NCBI GenBank assembly: GCA_028583685.1
Contig: JAMXIF010000003.1
Span: 58,592,780-58,656,779 of the forward strand
Direction of reading: 5' to 3'
Length of the DNA stretch: 64,000 bases
DNA from: Petaurus breviceps papuanus
Taxonomy: Eukaryota; Chordata; Mammalia; Diprotodontia; Petauridae
Positions 22,083-34,716 of this stretch are shown one piece after another. Positions within the stretch are counted from its first letter, which is position 1. Each line of letters opens with the position of its first letter. A program made the position numbers and the translations under genes. Below the pieces are notes generated by a model that did not search any database, was not told the origin of the DNA, and saw only the letters and a program-made list of their open reading frames with translations.

Positions 22083-23094
22083 TTGGTGAAATAGGAACAC
22101 AGGAAGTAAAATGAATAATTTTGATTATAAGAAATTAAAAAGCTTTTACACAAATAAAACTAATGCAGTCAAAATTAGAAGAAAAGTAACTGGGGAAAAT
22201 GTTTATAGCAAGTTTTTTTTTTTCTCAGAAAGGCCCTAATTCTCAAATATATAGGAAACTTAAGGAAGTTTATATAAATAAGAGTCATTCTCCAGTTGAT
22301 AAATGGTCAAAGTATATCAGCAGGCAGTTGTCAGAAAAATAAATCAAAGTTATCTATAATGACATAAAAAAAGGCTCTAAATCATTGCTGATTAGGGAAA
22401 TAGATAATAGCATAAAGCCAAGGTACCACCTCATATCTATCAGATTGGTTAACAGGACACAAAAAGAAAATACCAAATGCTAGAGAGGATGTGGAAAATT
22501 TGGGATACTAATTCACTATTGGTAGAGCTGTGAGCTAATGCAAATATTCTGGAGAAAAATTTAGAACTATACACAAATAGGTATAAAACTGCGATATATG
22601 TAATAAAGGGCCAACGAGAGATAGACTAAAAACTAATTGGAAAATAAATAATTTAATCCTAAAGAATGAGTAGGTCAAAAAAGAAATCATAGAAACTATC
22701 AGTAATTTCATAAAAGAGAATGACAATAATGAGACAACATACCCAAATTTTTGGGATGCAGCAAAAGCAGTTCTTAGGGGAAGCTTTATATCTCAATGCA
22801 TACATAAATTAAATAGAGAAAATAGACATAGAAAAATTGTACATGCAACTGAAAAAGCTAGAAAAAGAACAAATTGTAAATCCCCAATTAAATACTGCAA
22901 ATCAAAGGAGAGATTAATAAAATTGAAATTAAGAAAACTATTGAACTAATAAATAAAACCAAGAGCTGGTTTTATGGAAAAAAAATAAAATTAATAGACC
23001 TTTAGTCAGTTTGATAAAAAAAAAAAAGAAAGAAGAAAACCAAGTTACCAGTATCAAAAGTGAAAAGGGTGATTTAACCTCCAATGAAGATTAA

Positions 23095-23244
<150 letters not shown>

Positions 23245-23282
23245 TAAATTGAACAAGCCATCAATGAACTCCCTAAGAAAAA

Positions 23283-24550
23283 TTTCTAGGGCCAGATGGT
23301 TTTACAAGTGAATTCTCTCAAACATTTAAAGAACAATTGATTCCAAAACTTTACAAACTATTTGGTAAAATTGGAGAAGGAGTCCTACCAAATTCTTTTT
23401 ATGACATAAATATGGTACTGATACCTAAATCAGGAAAAGCCAACACAGAGAAAGAAAATTATAGACCAACTTACCTCATAAATATCGATGCACAAATTCT
23501 AAATAAAATATTAGCAAAAAGACTACAACAATTTATCATGAGAATAATACACTTTGACCAGGTAGGATTTATTCCAGGAATGCAAGTATGGTTCAATATT
23601 AGTAAAACTATTAGTAAAATTGATCATATCAACAACAAAACTAGTAGAAACCATAGAATTATCTCAATAGATGCTGAAAAAGCCTTTGACCAAATACAAC
23701 ACCCATTCTTATTAAAAACACTTGAAAGTATAGAAATAAATGGAGTCTTCCTTAAAATAATAAGTAGCATCTATCTAAAACTATCAGCCAGTATTATATG
23801 TAAAGGGGATAAGCTAGAAGCATTTTCAATATGGTGAATTGTTTCAGGGGGTGAAACAAGGAGTCCACTATCAAGGAGTCCTTTTACCCAATTTAGTACT
23901 AGAAATGTTAGCTGTAGCAATAAGAGTAGAAAAAGAAATCAAAGGAATTAAGTTAGGCAAAGAAGAAATCAAGTTATCACTCTTTGCAAATGATATGATG
24001 ATATACTTAGAGAATCCTAGAGAATCAAGTAAAAAACTACTTGAGATAATAAATAAATTTAGCATAGTTGCAGTATATAAAATAAACCCACATAAATCCT
24101 CAGCATTCCTGTACATTTCTGATGAAGTCCAACAGCAAGAAATAGAAAGAGAAAGTCAATTTAAAGTTACTGTAGACACTATAAAATATTTGGGAATTTA
24201 CCTACCAAAACAAACCCAGGAACTCTATGAATACAAGTATGAAACACTTTTCACACAACTAAAGTCAGATGTAAATAATTGGGAAAAAATCAGTTGCTCA
24301 TGGCTAGGTTGAGCTAATATAATAAAAATGACAATTTTACCTAAATTAATTTACCTATTTAGTGACATAGCAAGAAATCTACCTGAAAATTATTTTATAG
24401 AGCTAGAAAAAATAGAGACAAAATTCATCTCCAAGAACAAAAGTTTCAGAATATCAAGGGAACAAATGAAAAGTAATGGTAGGGAAGGTGGCCTAGCCTT
24501 AATTTGTATTATAAAGCAGCAGTCATCAAAACTACTTGGTACTGGCTGAG
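23283..24550 (+). pseudogene. L1 ORF2 reverse transcriptase remnant
   Basis: Translated frames contain recognisable L1 reverse transcriptase blocks: '[20 protein letters not shown]' (motif usually NYRPISLMNIDAKILNKILA), '[15 protein letters not shown]', '[17 protein letters not shown]' (catalytic motif A with its Asp), and the motif C region FANDMMIYLENP. In active L1 motif C reads FADDM, so the first catalytic Asp has become Asn (codon 23989-23991). A frame change lies between 23837 and 23839, next to a stop. Together these show that the enzyme is inactive. In live elements this protein nicks target DNA and copies L1 RNA. Confidence 0.88.
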
Positions 24551-25152
24551 AAATGGAGTGGTGGATCAGTGAAATGGATTAGGTACAGGAGAAACAGAAG
24601 TCAATGTCAATAATAATCTACTGTTTGACAAACCTAAAGACCCTAGCCACTGGGATAATAATATTTGACAAAAACTGCTGGGAAAACTGGAAAATAGTAT
24701 GGCAGAAACTGAGCATAGACCAATATCTTATACTGTATATGAAAATAAAATCTAAATGGGTGCATTAATGATATAAAGACTGAGACTGTAACCAATCTGG
24801 GACAGCAAAGGATAGTTTAACTGTCAGATTTATGGAGAAGAAGGAATTTATCACCAAAGAAGAGATAGAGTACATTATAAAATTCAAAATGGACAATTTT
24901 GATTACATTAAATTGAAAAGTTTTTGTACAAATAAAGTCAATGTAAGAAATATTAGGAGGGAAGTGGATAATTGGGGAAGAATTTTTACAACTAGCATCT
25001 CTGATAAAGGCCTCATTTCTAAAATATACAGAGAATTGATTTGAATCTATAAGAATACAAATCTTTCCTCAATTGATAAATGGTCAAAGGATATGAACGG
25101 GCAGTTTTCAAAGGAAGAAATGAAAGATATTTACAAACATATGAAAAAATGT

Positions 25153-25353
25153 TCTAAATCATTATTTTTAAAATTTATTTATTTTGCTTTCTTTTTTTTT
25201 GGAGGGGGGAAGGTTGGGGTTAAGTGACTTGCCCAAGGTGACACAGCTAGTTTTGTGTTGTATCTGAGGCTGGATTTGAACTCAGGTCCTCCTGACTCCA
25301 GGGCTGGTGCTCTAGTCACTGAGCCACCTAGCTGCCCTGTCTAAATCATTATT
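25153..25353 (-). mobile_element. Marsupial tRNA-derived SINE with target duplication
   Basis: The SINE proper is 25167-25339, read on the minus strand: head 'gggcagctaggtggctcagt', tail ending in A-rich sequence. The 14-bp sequence TCTAAATCATTATT occurs at 25153-25166 and 25340-25353 and is the L1 target, so the insertion is later than the L1. The identical duplication suggests moderate youth. Confidence 0.95.
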
Positions 25354-26510
25354 GATTAGAGAAATGCAAATCAAAACAACTCTGAGGTACCACACCTAAC
25401 TGGTCAGATTGGCTAAGATGACAAAACAGGAAAATGATAAATGCTGGAGAGGATGTGAAAAATTTGGAAAACTAAAGCATTGTTGGTGGAGTTGTGAACT
25501 GATCCAACCATTCTGGAGAACAATCTGGAACTATGCCCAAAGGGCTATAAAAAAAGTGCATACCCTTTTCCCAGAAATACCACTTCTACGTCTGTATCCT
25601 AAAGAAACATATAAGTGGGAGGAAGACTTGTTTACACCAAAAATATTTATAGCAGCTTTTTTTTTGTAGTGGCAAAGAACTGGAAATCAAGGGGATGTCC
25701 ATCAATTGGGGAATGACTGAACAAGTTGTTGTATATGAAGGTAATGGAATACTATTGTGCTATAAGAAAGGAGGAACAGACAGACTTCATAATAACCAGG
25801 AGAGTCTTATACAAACTGAAGCTGAGTGAGAAGAGCAGAACCAGGAGAACTTTGTACACAATTACAGACACATCATATGTGTGATGACTAATTTTGATAG
25901 AGTGCGCCCCTCTCAGCGATGCAAGTTTATAAGACAACTCCAAAAGACTCCTGATGGAAAGGATATCCACATGCAGAGAAAAGAACTACAGAGTTTGAAT
26001 GCAGATTGAAGCAAATTACTTGCTCTCTCTTTTGAGTTTAGTTTTGTTTCATTCCTTCTTTCTCATTGTTCACATCATTGGTTATAATTCTTCTTTACAA
26101 CCTGACTAATTCTTAATGCTAAGGTATTTGTAGGGCCCATATTGGATTGCATTTTGCCAGGGTGGTAGGGAGGGGGAAAAAATTTGGAACTCAAGGGCTT
26201 GTAGAAATGAATGTTGTAAACCAAAAGTAGATAAACAAATTTAATAAAATAAAATTGAAGGAAAAAAATTGCTCTTCATCTCCAGAGATAGAATTGATGA
26301 ACTCTGAATGCAGATTGAAGCATACCTTTTATAACTTTATTTTTACTCTTTTATATTGTTTGTTTTCTTTTGCAAAGTGGCTAATATGGAAATATGTTTT
26401 ACATTACTTGGCAAGTATAATTGATATCAAATTGCTTGCGTTTTCAAAGAGAGGAAAGGCATGGGAGGAGGGAGAGAACTTGTAACTCAGGGGAAATGCT
26501 GCAATTTGGA

Positions 26511-29149
26511 ATGTGCTATTTTCATATCACTTCTTCATATCCTTACTCCTCATGTATTTATTGTGTACCTACTGTGCACCTACCAGTAGCACATCAGAAA
26601 AGGTGCCCAACCCTTGGTCCTTTCTCTTTAACTGGTCAATTTGTGGGAGATCACAAGAAAGCTTTTTTTTATGATGCCCCATGTCTGAGTGAAGAGTTCC
26701 CTTCCTCTACACATTTACAGAAACAAAAGCTAAATCACAGAATACCTCAAATTCCCATCAGAATTCCTGATTCAAGCAGCTTGTAAAAGAAAACTGGAAG
26801 CAATATAAGCAATGTTTCACTTACTATTTTCAAACTATGCATTCCACCAAGAGGAGACAATGCAAGGCAGCTTTATCTCTTGTAGTCTCAAGGCCTGAGG
26901 CTTTAAATGTTTACATAAGTTTACTCCTTAGTCAAGGAGAATACGTTCTGCAGAAATTTTTTTACTGTTATGATCCTTGGGGGGGAAAGGGGATATGAGA
27001 GTTTTTGAATGATATAGTTTGAACAAAAAGGAAAAAAAAAAAGACAAGGGAAAAGAGTGTGGTATTGTTTTGCTTCCTCTGATACTTCTGGGACAATCTT
27101 GCAATTTCAGTTACTGGCCAAGTTCCTGATCAAAGATCAAATTGCAATAGGAATGAAATAAGTTAAAAAAATGACTTCTCAAAGACCCAGAGTTAAACCC
27201 ATAGAAAGTGGTTTAAATTTTCATGCTATAGAAAACCACATAGAATCACAAAATGTGAAAAATAGAAATGACCTTTGGGGTCATCTAGTCAAATCTTATT
27301 TTACTGTTGAGAAAATTGAGGCCCTATGTAATAAATCGCCTGGTGCCACAGCAGTGATGGAGCTCCACAGCCTTACGGCAAAGCAACATTCTCTGCCAAG
27401 AAGAATATAGTAGGTAGGGACCTACTCTTTGCAATTCAATCTGTCTTTGACCTTATTCCTTGTAAATCAATATGTTTATGTCCTCACTTTTTGGAATCAA
27501 TGTGTCTATGACCAAGTATTCTTGTCTACACATAAGAATTTAAAGAAATTTGCAAATGACACTAGTTTAGGAGTGGATACAGACAGCTGCCATGGTAACA
27601 GTTCTCTTAGCCAACGAGTTGGAAACCAGTGTGGATAGTTATCCCCTGTGGTCCTGAGGATACCTACTTAATGAAGTCAGTGCCTTCTAAATTGATAGGT
27701 ATTATATATCTAAACCCAGACTGGTCAAGGGTGGCAGAAGAAAACAGGCTTTTCTCAATTCCTTTACAAATAATTTGACCACCATAAATTTAGGAACAAT
27801 GCATTTGAATAATACATTTAAATATGAGGCATAGGAAAAAGCCTTAGATACATGTATAAATTGATATTTTGGTATACCTTGCTCCTAACTTTCAGTGTTA
27901 AGTTAAGCAAATTATTGTTATGCTCTATACCCAATTATAGAAATTGGCTTTGCAAATGAACCTGCCTAACCAAAGTAATTCTCTGCTTCCCACTGAGAAA
28001 AGTCCAAGCAGAGTGCAGAGTGATAGCATTAAATGAAATGAAACCTTGGCCATTGCCCTGAATCGATGAAATGAAAAGGATTTATGGGAAGCAGGAAATT
28101 CAAGACTCCTCTAGAATCAGAACCAAACTTACAACTTAGCAACTGACCTTGGAGGGTTGGTTGTTCAAACTGTACTGAACATGAACCCTGCCTAACAATG
28201 TCTCCCGCAGAGTGGTCACCTCTTGAAAATCTCCAGGCAAGATGAATAAGTGTTCTTGTACTTTTCGTTAGCCAGTTTTTCCATCCATCAGGTCAAAATT
28301 TACCCATATACAATTTCAGTTAACTGAAATACAAGATAAGTCAAGGAAATTGCTGACATATTTTCAAGGAAAAATACATTAGTAAGACAAGTTAAAGCCT
28401 TGTGTAGAGGCAGACTATGATCTCTCAGACAAGACTAGAACCTGGAGGACATCTCCTAGGAGTCCCTTGTTTGAAATAGATTCATGAGGATAACTTCAAG
28501 CAGGTCTTAAGGTAGAGAGAGATATGATAAAATCAGGACTCCTGGGAATAACTGAGGGGAAGATAAAAGAGGAGAAGGAAGATGCATATATATAAAGGAA
28601 TGCTCAAGCTGAAAGAGGAGGGTTCATATTGAATTACCTAAAAAGAAAGAAAAAGGAGGAAGAACAAAAAAAAGTAACAACGACTGAGATTTAAGGATTT
28701 GAGGAAGTGAAAGCTGTTGAAAAAAATTAAACAAGAATTACTTAGATAAGTTAAGAGGTTAATAAGACAAGGAAAAGGAAGTTAGGAGAGGTTGCCAAGG
28801 CACTATAAAACAGAATAAGTTTCTCTATAAGCTAAAAAAAAAACTGAGAATAAAAAAGGTTTTAAAAAGACTTAAAAAGGTGAGAAAGGTACCTGTTTTG
28901 GAGACAAAGATCCCACCAGGAGTCTGCAAGAGCATTTCTCCTGGAGATCTCCTGGGAGGACTAAGGAAGGATTGAAACTATCGCTCAACAAGTTTAGAGG
29001 ACAGAAAGTTTAAAATTTTGTATTGCCCTGTATAGTGTATGGTGCTGATTCTTTCTATAGCTAAATAATATATTAGTGTTCTAGGTACAAGATATTACAG
29101 AAGAGAAGGCAAAAGGAATGGGAGTCTAGGAAGGCTATTCCATTCTCCA
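26511..29149. other. Mostly unassigned sequence with a MIR-like piece
   Basis: A segment at about 27255-27350 ('gacctttggggtcatctagt' then a degenerate 'gagaaaattgaggccc') resembles the MIR-type repeat seen also near 36050 and 59330. The rest, including the purine-rich stretch at 28540-28960, shows no gene, RNA or named repeat. Short frames at 27171-27638 are not supported by domain or splice evidence. Confidence 0.5.
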
Positions 29150-30960
29150 TCATTTTTTTGTTTATTCATTTTTAGTTTTCAACCTTCACTTCCATAAGTT
29201 TTAAATTTTTCCCTCTCCTTCCTATCCTTCCTCTGCAAGATGGCATGCAATTTGATATAGGCTCTACATATATATTCCTGTTAAACATTCCTATTTTCAC
29301 ATTAGTCATGTTATATAGAAGAATTAAAACAAATGGGAGAAACCATGGGGAAAAAAAGTCCACTTTACTCTGCATGCAGACTCCCTAGCTCTTTCTCTGG
29401 ATGTGGATGGCATTTTCCATCATGAGTCCTTTTGGAATTGGTGTAGGTACTTGCATTGCTGGGAAGCGTTAAGTCTATCAAAATTAGTCATTGCACATGG
29501 TGGCTGTTGCTTTTTACACTGTTCTCCTGGTTCTGCTCACTTCACTCAGCATCAGTTCATATAAATCTTTCCAGGTTTTTCTGAAGTCCACCTCTTCATC
29601 ATTTCTTATAACGCCATAGTATTCCATTATATTTGTATACCACAACTTGTTGAGCCATTTCCCAATTGATGGGCATCCCCTCAATTTCTAGATCTTGGCT
29701 ACCACAAAAAGAGCTGCTATAAATATTTTTGTACATGCGGGTTCTTTTTCCATTTTTATGATCTCTTTGTGATACAGCCCTAGAAGTAGTATTGCTGGGT
29801 CAAAGAGTATGCATATTTTTATAGCCCTTTGGGCATAGTTCCATATTGCTCCTCAGAATGACTGAATCATCTCACAACTCCACCAACAATGAAATAGTGT
29901 TCCAACTTTCCCACATCCTCTCCAACTTTTATCATTTTCCTGTTGTGTCATTAGCCAATGTGATAGGTGTGAGGTGGTACCTCAGAGTTGTTTTGATTTG
30001 GATCTCTCTAATTGATAGTAATTTAGAATATTTTTTCATATGACCATTAGATAACTTTAATTTCTTTCTCTGAAAACTGTCTGTTCGTTTCCTTTGACCA
30101 TTTATCAATTAGGAAATGATTTATATTGTTGTAAATTTGTCTCAGATCTCTATATATTTTAGAAATGAGGTCTTTATCAAAGATACTAGTTACAGAAATT
30201 CTTTCCCATTTTTCTGCTTCCCTCCTAATCTCAGTTGCATTAGCTTTGTTTTTGCAAAAAATGTTTCAATTTAATGTAATCAAAATTATCCATTTTGCAT
30301 TTCATAATATTCTCTATCTCTTGTTTGGTCATAATTTCCTCCATTCTCCATAAATCTGATAAACTATTTCTTGCTCCCCTAACTTGTTTATAGATTCAGC
30401 CTTTATATTTAAATCATGTTGCCCTTTGGACTTTATTTTCATATATGGTGTCAGACTTTAGTCTATGTTCAGTTTCTACCATGCTATTTTCCAGTTTTCC
30501 CAGTAGTATTTGTCAAATGGTGAGTTCTTATCCCAGAAACTGAGCTCTTTGAGTTTATCAAACAGTAGATTCATGCAATCATTGACTGCTCTGTCTTGTG
30601 TATCTAACTTATTCCACTGACCTACCCCTTTATTTCTTAGCCACTACCAAGTAGTTTTGATGATTGCTGCTTTATAATACAAGTTAACATCTGGTATGAC
30701 TAGGCCACCTTCCCTTAACATTTCTTTTCATTAATTCCCTTGATATTCTGGACTCTTTGTTCTTCCAGATGAAAATTGGTATTATTTTTTCTTGCTCTAT
30801 AAAATAATTTTTGGTAGTTTGGTTGATATTGCACCAAACAAATTAATTTAGGTAGAATTGTCATTTTTATAATATTAGCTCAGCCTATCCATCAATGGAA
30901 AACATCCATTGATGTTTTCCAATTATTTAGATATGACTTCATTTGTGCAAAAAGTTGGTT
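29150..30960 (-). mobile_element. L1 LINE 3' end, minus strand, 5'-truncated
   Basis: The plus strand begins with a short T-rich tail and L1 3' UTR in reverse. It then shows late ORF2 in reverse, e.g. 'gttgagccatttcccaattg' (29650), 'gctgggtcaaagagtatgc' (29795), 'ctccaccaacaatg' (29880) and 'aaattgtcatttttataata'-type sequence near 30860. It matches 24310-26260 in the opposite orientation. At 30887-30915 a local 10-bp inverted repeat (CATCAATGGA / TCCATTGATG) sits near the truncation point. ORF2 is broken. Confidence 0.88.
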
Positions 30961-31289
30961 AAAAAGGTGAAGCACAGCGATTATCAGAAATTCTTTGAGA
31001 CTGTACAATAAATAGAGCAAAGAAGCAATCTCTGTTCATTAGGAAGGAAAGAAAAAAGATATATTTTCTAGTCTGGGAACTCCAACCATATTGAAACCAT
31101 GACTATTCAGCATAGTTAACTTTCCATAAGAACACAGAGACCAAAGCTTTAAACGATAAAAAAGATCTAAGCTTATATTAAGCTCATGTGACACAAAAAG
31201 GGGAAGGAGTGGGAAAGAGGGTCATTTAAAAAAAGTAACCAATGAAATGATTGTTTATTTTTTTTCTCCATGGTCTTTTTCCCTTCTAT

Positions 31290-31385
31290 CCACCTTCCTT
31301 TCAAATGCAGCCACCACATTATTTCAGGTCCTCATCACATCCAACCTGGTCCAGTAGCCTCCTATCTGGTTAACATGAAACAAAT
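31290..31385 (+). mobile_element. L2 LINE fragment
   Basis: 'tcctcatcacatccaacctg' followed by 'gcctcctatctggttaac' resembles the L2 segment 'tcatcacctccagcctggac...gcctcctaactggtc'. Short and diverged. Confidence 0.5.
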
Positions 31386-31399
31386 TAATGACAAAAAAA

Positions 31400-31620
31400 C
31401 AACCCTGGTTTAATCTTAGGCTGAAGAAAGAGAGGCATAGATAGCATCATGGACTAGGGATATAGTAGTTCTGATGTACTTTACCTGACTGATACTACAC
31501 TTGCGTTGTTTTGTCCACTTCTTAGTCTCATATATTAGGTAGAACTTTGATGATCTGGAGAGTACCTGGAGAAGGGCCACCAGGATAGTGAAGGGCCTTG
31601 AAAACAATTCAGATTCGGTA
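31400..31620 (+). mobile_element. CR1/L3-type LINE fragment (ORF2 C-terminal part)
   Basis: The run 'agagtacctggagaagggcc' then 'accaggatagtgaagggcc' corresponds to the CR1/L3 coding segment for (L)E(R/K)VQRRATRMVKGL, and upstream 'gtactttacctgactgatac' corresponds to the LVRPxLEY region. Frames are decayed. The assignment rests on memory of that conserved block. Confidence 0.55.
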
Positions 31621-31778
31621 AAAGGAAAAATTTCTTAAAATCACCCTGGAATCACTTGTTCCCTTGTATTTCCAGTCTTGCCTTGCCAAAACAATACCTT
31701 GCAGTACTCCCCCCTCTTCTTGACCACTTGAAATTGAAAAATGTTCATGGAGAAAGTAAAGTCACATGCTAATGCATT

Positions 31779-32070
31779 TGCTGGAGTTGTGAACTGATCC
31801 AGCTATTCTGGAGAGCAATTTACAAGTATGCCCAAAGGACTATAAAATTGTATATCCTTTGATCCAGCAATACCACAACTAGGTCTTTATCCCAAAGAGA
31901 CCAAAAGGAGGTGGGGGAGGATCTATTTGTACAAAAATACATATATAGCAACTCTTTGTGGTGGCAAAGAATTGGAAATTGAGAGGATGCCTATCAACTG
32001 GGGATGACTAAACACTAAAAATTGTGGTATATGATTGTAATGGAATAATATTATGGTACATGAACTGAAG
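31779..32070 (+). mobile_element. L1 LINE 3' fragment
   Basis: 'ggagttgtgaactgatccag', 'tgcccaaaggactataaaat' and 'tttgatccagcaataccac' match the late ORF2 segment seen at 25488-25590, here about 290 bp long, truncated at both ends. Confidence 0.88.
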
Positions 32071-32234
32071 AGTAATGCGTTAAGTGCATTAAATATAACT
32101 CTAGGAACCTGAACTTTGGCTCATTCCCTCATTTTAGGCTTTCCTGATCTATTTTTTTCCTATGCCTAAAAATAGGTCCATCTTCTCTATCCTAAATCAA
32201 AACCAAAAAAAAACTTTACTTGGCCTCTGATATT

Positions 32235-32395
32235 TCATACTATTTCTCTTCTCTAGTTTCTCTATTTCTATTTTTCTTTTTTTTCCTATTTTAGAGAAAT
32301 TTTCTATTTCTCTATTTCTATTTGATTCTTATTTGATTCTATTTCTATTATATTCTCTATTTTCTATTTTAGAGAAATATTCTATTTCTCTTTTC
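32235..32395. repeat. TTTCTATT-rich tandem repeat with local direct duplication
   Basis: The unit CTATTTTAGAGAAAT followed by a T/A and TTCTATTTCTC occurs twice, near 32287 and 32364, embedded in TTTCTATT-type repeats. This looks like a slippage or short tandem duplication product. Confidence 0.7.
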
Positions 32396-32839
32396 ATAAT
32401 CCAAGTCCTAGAAAGGTAGCCTATACACACTGCATCCATTTCCACACTTACAGTTACACCTCCATTCTTGATTAGGTTTCTGAACCCATTACTGTACTCA
32501 ACTACTTTTTCAAAGATCACCAATGATTTTAACTCCTAAATCCAAAGGCATTTTTTCAGGAGTCCTATCTTTGACAATTTTATAGCTTTTTACATTAATG
32601 ATCATTTCTACTTCCCTGCACATTCACTCCTACTTCTATTTCTTTGACACTGTGCTCTCCTGGTTCTTCTCCTATATTGCGTCTGTTCCTCATTCTACTT
32701 TGCTACATTATCATCATTCTCCCACCCAATATGTGTGATCTCCTCCCAACATATTTTTGGGTTTCTCTTTTGATCTCAAAGTAATGATAAAATTACAGCA
32801 TTATACCCATAAAACTAAATGGTTCTCTAATATATTCTA

Positions 32840-33235
32840 ATCTAAACTTCTCATTTTATAGATGAGGAAACTGAGAACCATTTAGGTAAAGTGACTTAAC
32901 AAAGTTTATACAGGTTGTAAGTGTTAGAATCAGGATATGTACTATGGTCTTTGGGCAGCTAGGAAATACAGTGCTATAGATATCCATGCCCGAAGTCAGG
33001 AAGACTCACTTTCTTGAGTTCAAATTTGGTCTTAGACACTTACTTCCTGTGTAATCCTAGGCAAGTCATTTAACCCCGTTTCCTCAGTTTCTCATCTGTA
33101 AAATGAGCTGGAGAAGGAAATGGCAAACCACTCTAGTATCTTTGCCAAGAAAATCACAAATGGGGTCATGAAGAGTCAGACACAACTATAACAACTTAAC
33201 AATCTCTGACTCCAAATGCAATTTTTTTTCTACTT
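32840..33235 (-). mobile_element. MIR-type SINE, minus strand, split by another SINE
   Basis: 'cattttatagatgaggaaac' and 'gtaaagtgacttaacaaag' are MIR antisense landmarks. The closing part of the repeat ('ctctgactccaaatgca') is found only at 33213-33230, on the far side of the inserted SINE, which supports a split copy. Confidence 0.75.
32953..33203 (+). mobile_element. SINE with RTE/BovB-type tail
   Basis: The head (GGGCAGCTAGGAAATACAGT) is tRNA-like and shared with the common SINE family. After 'cctcagtttctcatctgta' it changes to a tail: 'gagctggagaaggaaatggc', 'aaaccactctagtatctttg' and 'gtcatgaagagtcagacaca'. That tail is the 3' end of BovB/RTE LINEs, seen also at 14960-14995 ('gaagaatcagacatgact'). 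A shared tail is how such SINEs borrow the LINE reverse transcriptase. Confidence 0.88.
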
Positions 33236-34439
33236 CATGTAACTTGTGCTCTACATTTTCTCATTTAACGATCTTATTGTTCCAAAGTGTTCACTTATCT
33301 TCTCTGTACAGATGATACCCAAATCTACACATCTACCATCATCTCTCCTTTAAATTCCAATCTAATTTTATGAACTGCTTGATGGACATGTCCATCTGGG
33401 TGTTCCCCAACTCAACAGAACATTTTATTTTCCTCCACCATATCCTTCATGCGTACTTTCCAATTTCTGTTGGTGACACCACCATATTCCAGATTTCCAA
33501 AATTAAAGTTATTATATATGCTACCCTTTCCCTCACCCCTCATTTCTAATATTACCAATTTTTGTTCAGGTTACCTGTGAAACATCTCTTGCATCCCTTC
33601 CCTTCTATCCTTGTTCAGAGCCTAATCTCCAACCACCTCAATTGTTGCAATAGTCTTCAAATTATTGTCCATGTCTGTATGGACACCCTCTCCAATACAT
33701 CCTCCACCAAATAATTGTTCTAAAATAGGTGTCACACCATGTACCTTCCTTACACAAAAATCTTCAGTGTATTGTAGGGTAAAAGAAGAACTCCTCAACC
33801 TTACTTCTATAACCATACACAATATAATTTCTACCTACCTTTACAGTCTTAGTTCACATTCTCCTCTCCTCACAATTACTGTTCCAATCAAATTGACTTG
33901 CTGTCTTCTGTACAGAACATCCTATCTCCAACCTCTATGGCTTTGCTCAAAATGCTCTCACTACTCATCTCTACCTCGTAGAATTCATAGCTTAATTTAG
34001 ACATGGCTAAGGTGCCTTTGGAAGTATTTTTAATATTCTCAGGTATTATCCTTCTTTTCCTCTTGGAATTACTTATTACTTTGTATTTACTTACTTTTAT
34101 ACATATTTATTCACACAATAGAGAATAAGTTCCATGAGGACAAACTTTCATTTTTATTCATATCCCTAGCATCTTGCATAGAGGGCCTAACATAAAGTAG
34201 ACATTTAAAAAAATGTTAGATTAAAGACTAAAACTTAAGTCCCTTTCCATTAACTTATATTTTTCCCCAAATTACTTTTATATAATTTCTACTATTTGTT
34301 TCGAAAGGTATAAATAGGTTTTCATGCCTTTCCTATGTCATTCTATTCAGTTCTCCCCTCCCCTGCCTGTAAGGATTCTACTTTCAGTACTTTTATTGGT
34401 TTACTAGTGTGGTAATAAATACTATAGTACTAATAATAA

Positions 34440-34610
34440 CGGGAAGAAGTGTCATAAAATTTATATAGAACATTAAGGTTTCCAAACTTCTTTTATACCA
34501 ATGACCAGGAGAAGATGGCACAAATGTTATTCTTCCCATTTTACAGACAAGAAATCTGAGGATCAAAGAGGATAAATGACTTGTGCATTATCACATGGTA
34601 TACTTGGTAT
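34440..34610 (-). mobile_element. MIR-type SINE, minus strand
   Basis: 'cccattttacagacaagaaa' followed by 'gataaatgacttgtgcatta' is a degraded MIR core in reverse. No target duplication seen. Confidence 0.7.
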
Positions 34611-34716
34611 ATTATATAGTTATATTTTAATTTATATTGATCTTATCTACAGAGTTTATCCTTCTAGAAGAATTTAAACTCTTTTAATGCAGGGATTTAC
34701 TTTCCTTTTTTTTTAA

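Larger units (their letters stand above)
32400..34230 (+). mobile_element. Long L2 LINE copy (coding 3' part plus 3' end)
   Basis: Ordered L2 landmarks run through the block. They are 'caaagatcaccaatgatttt' (32512), 'tgacactgtgctctcctggt' (32646), 'cagatgatacccaaatctac' (33309), 'gatggacatgtccatctggg' (33382), 'attgttgcaatagtcttcaa' (33640), and the 3' end 'ccctagcatcttgcatagag' (34163) followed by an AT-rich end. Excluding its insertions it is about 1.4 kb, which is long for such an old LINE. No open ORF2 remains. Confidence 0.85.

Noticed and set aside
25200-25345. Possible tRNA gene from the tRNA-like SINE heads
   Set aside because: The tRNA-like parts throughout are SINE heads with degenerate promoter boxes and no complete cloverleaf.
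30887-30915. Short inverted repeat that could be a terminator or hairpin
   Set aside because: It lies at the broken end of a truncated L1 and is most simply a local rearrangement. Hairpin terminators are not expected in this genome.
33665-34000. A 111-residue open frame
   Set aside because: It coincides with L2 landmarks on the same strand and lacks any domain other than decayed L2 sequence.
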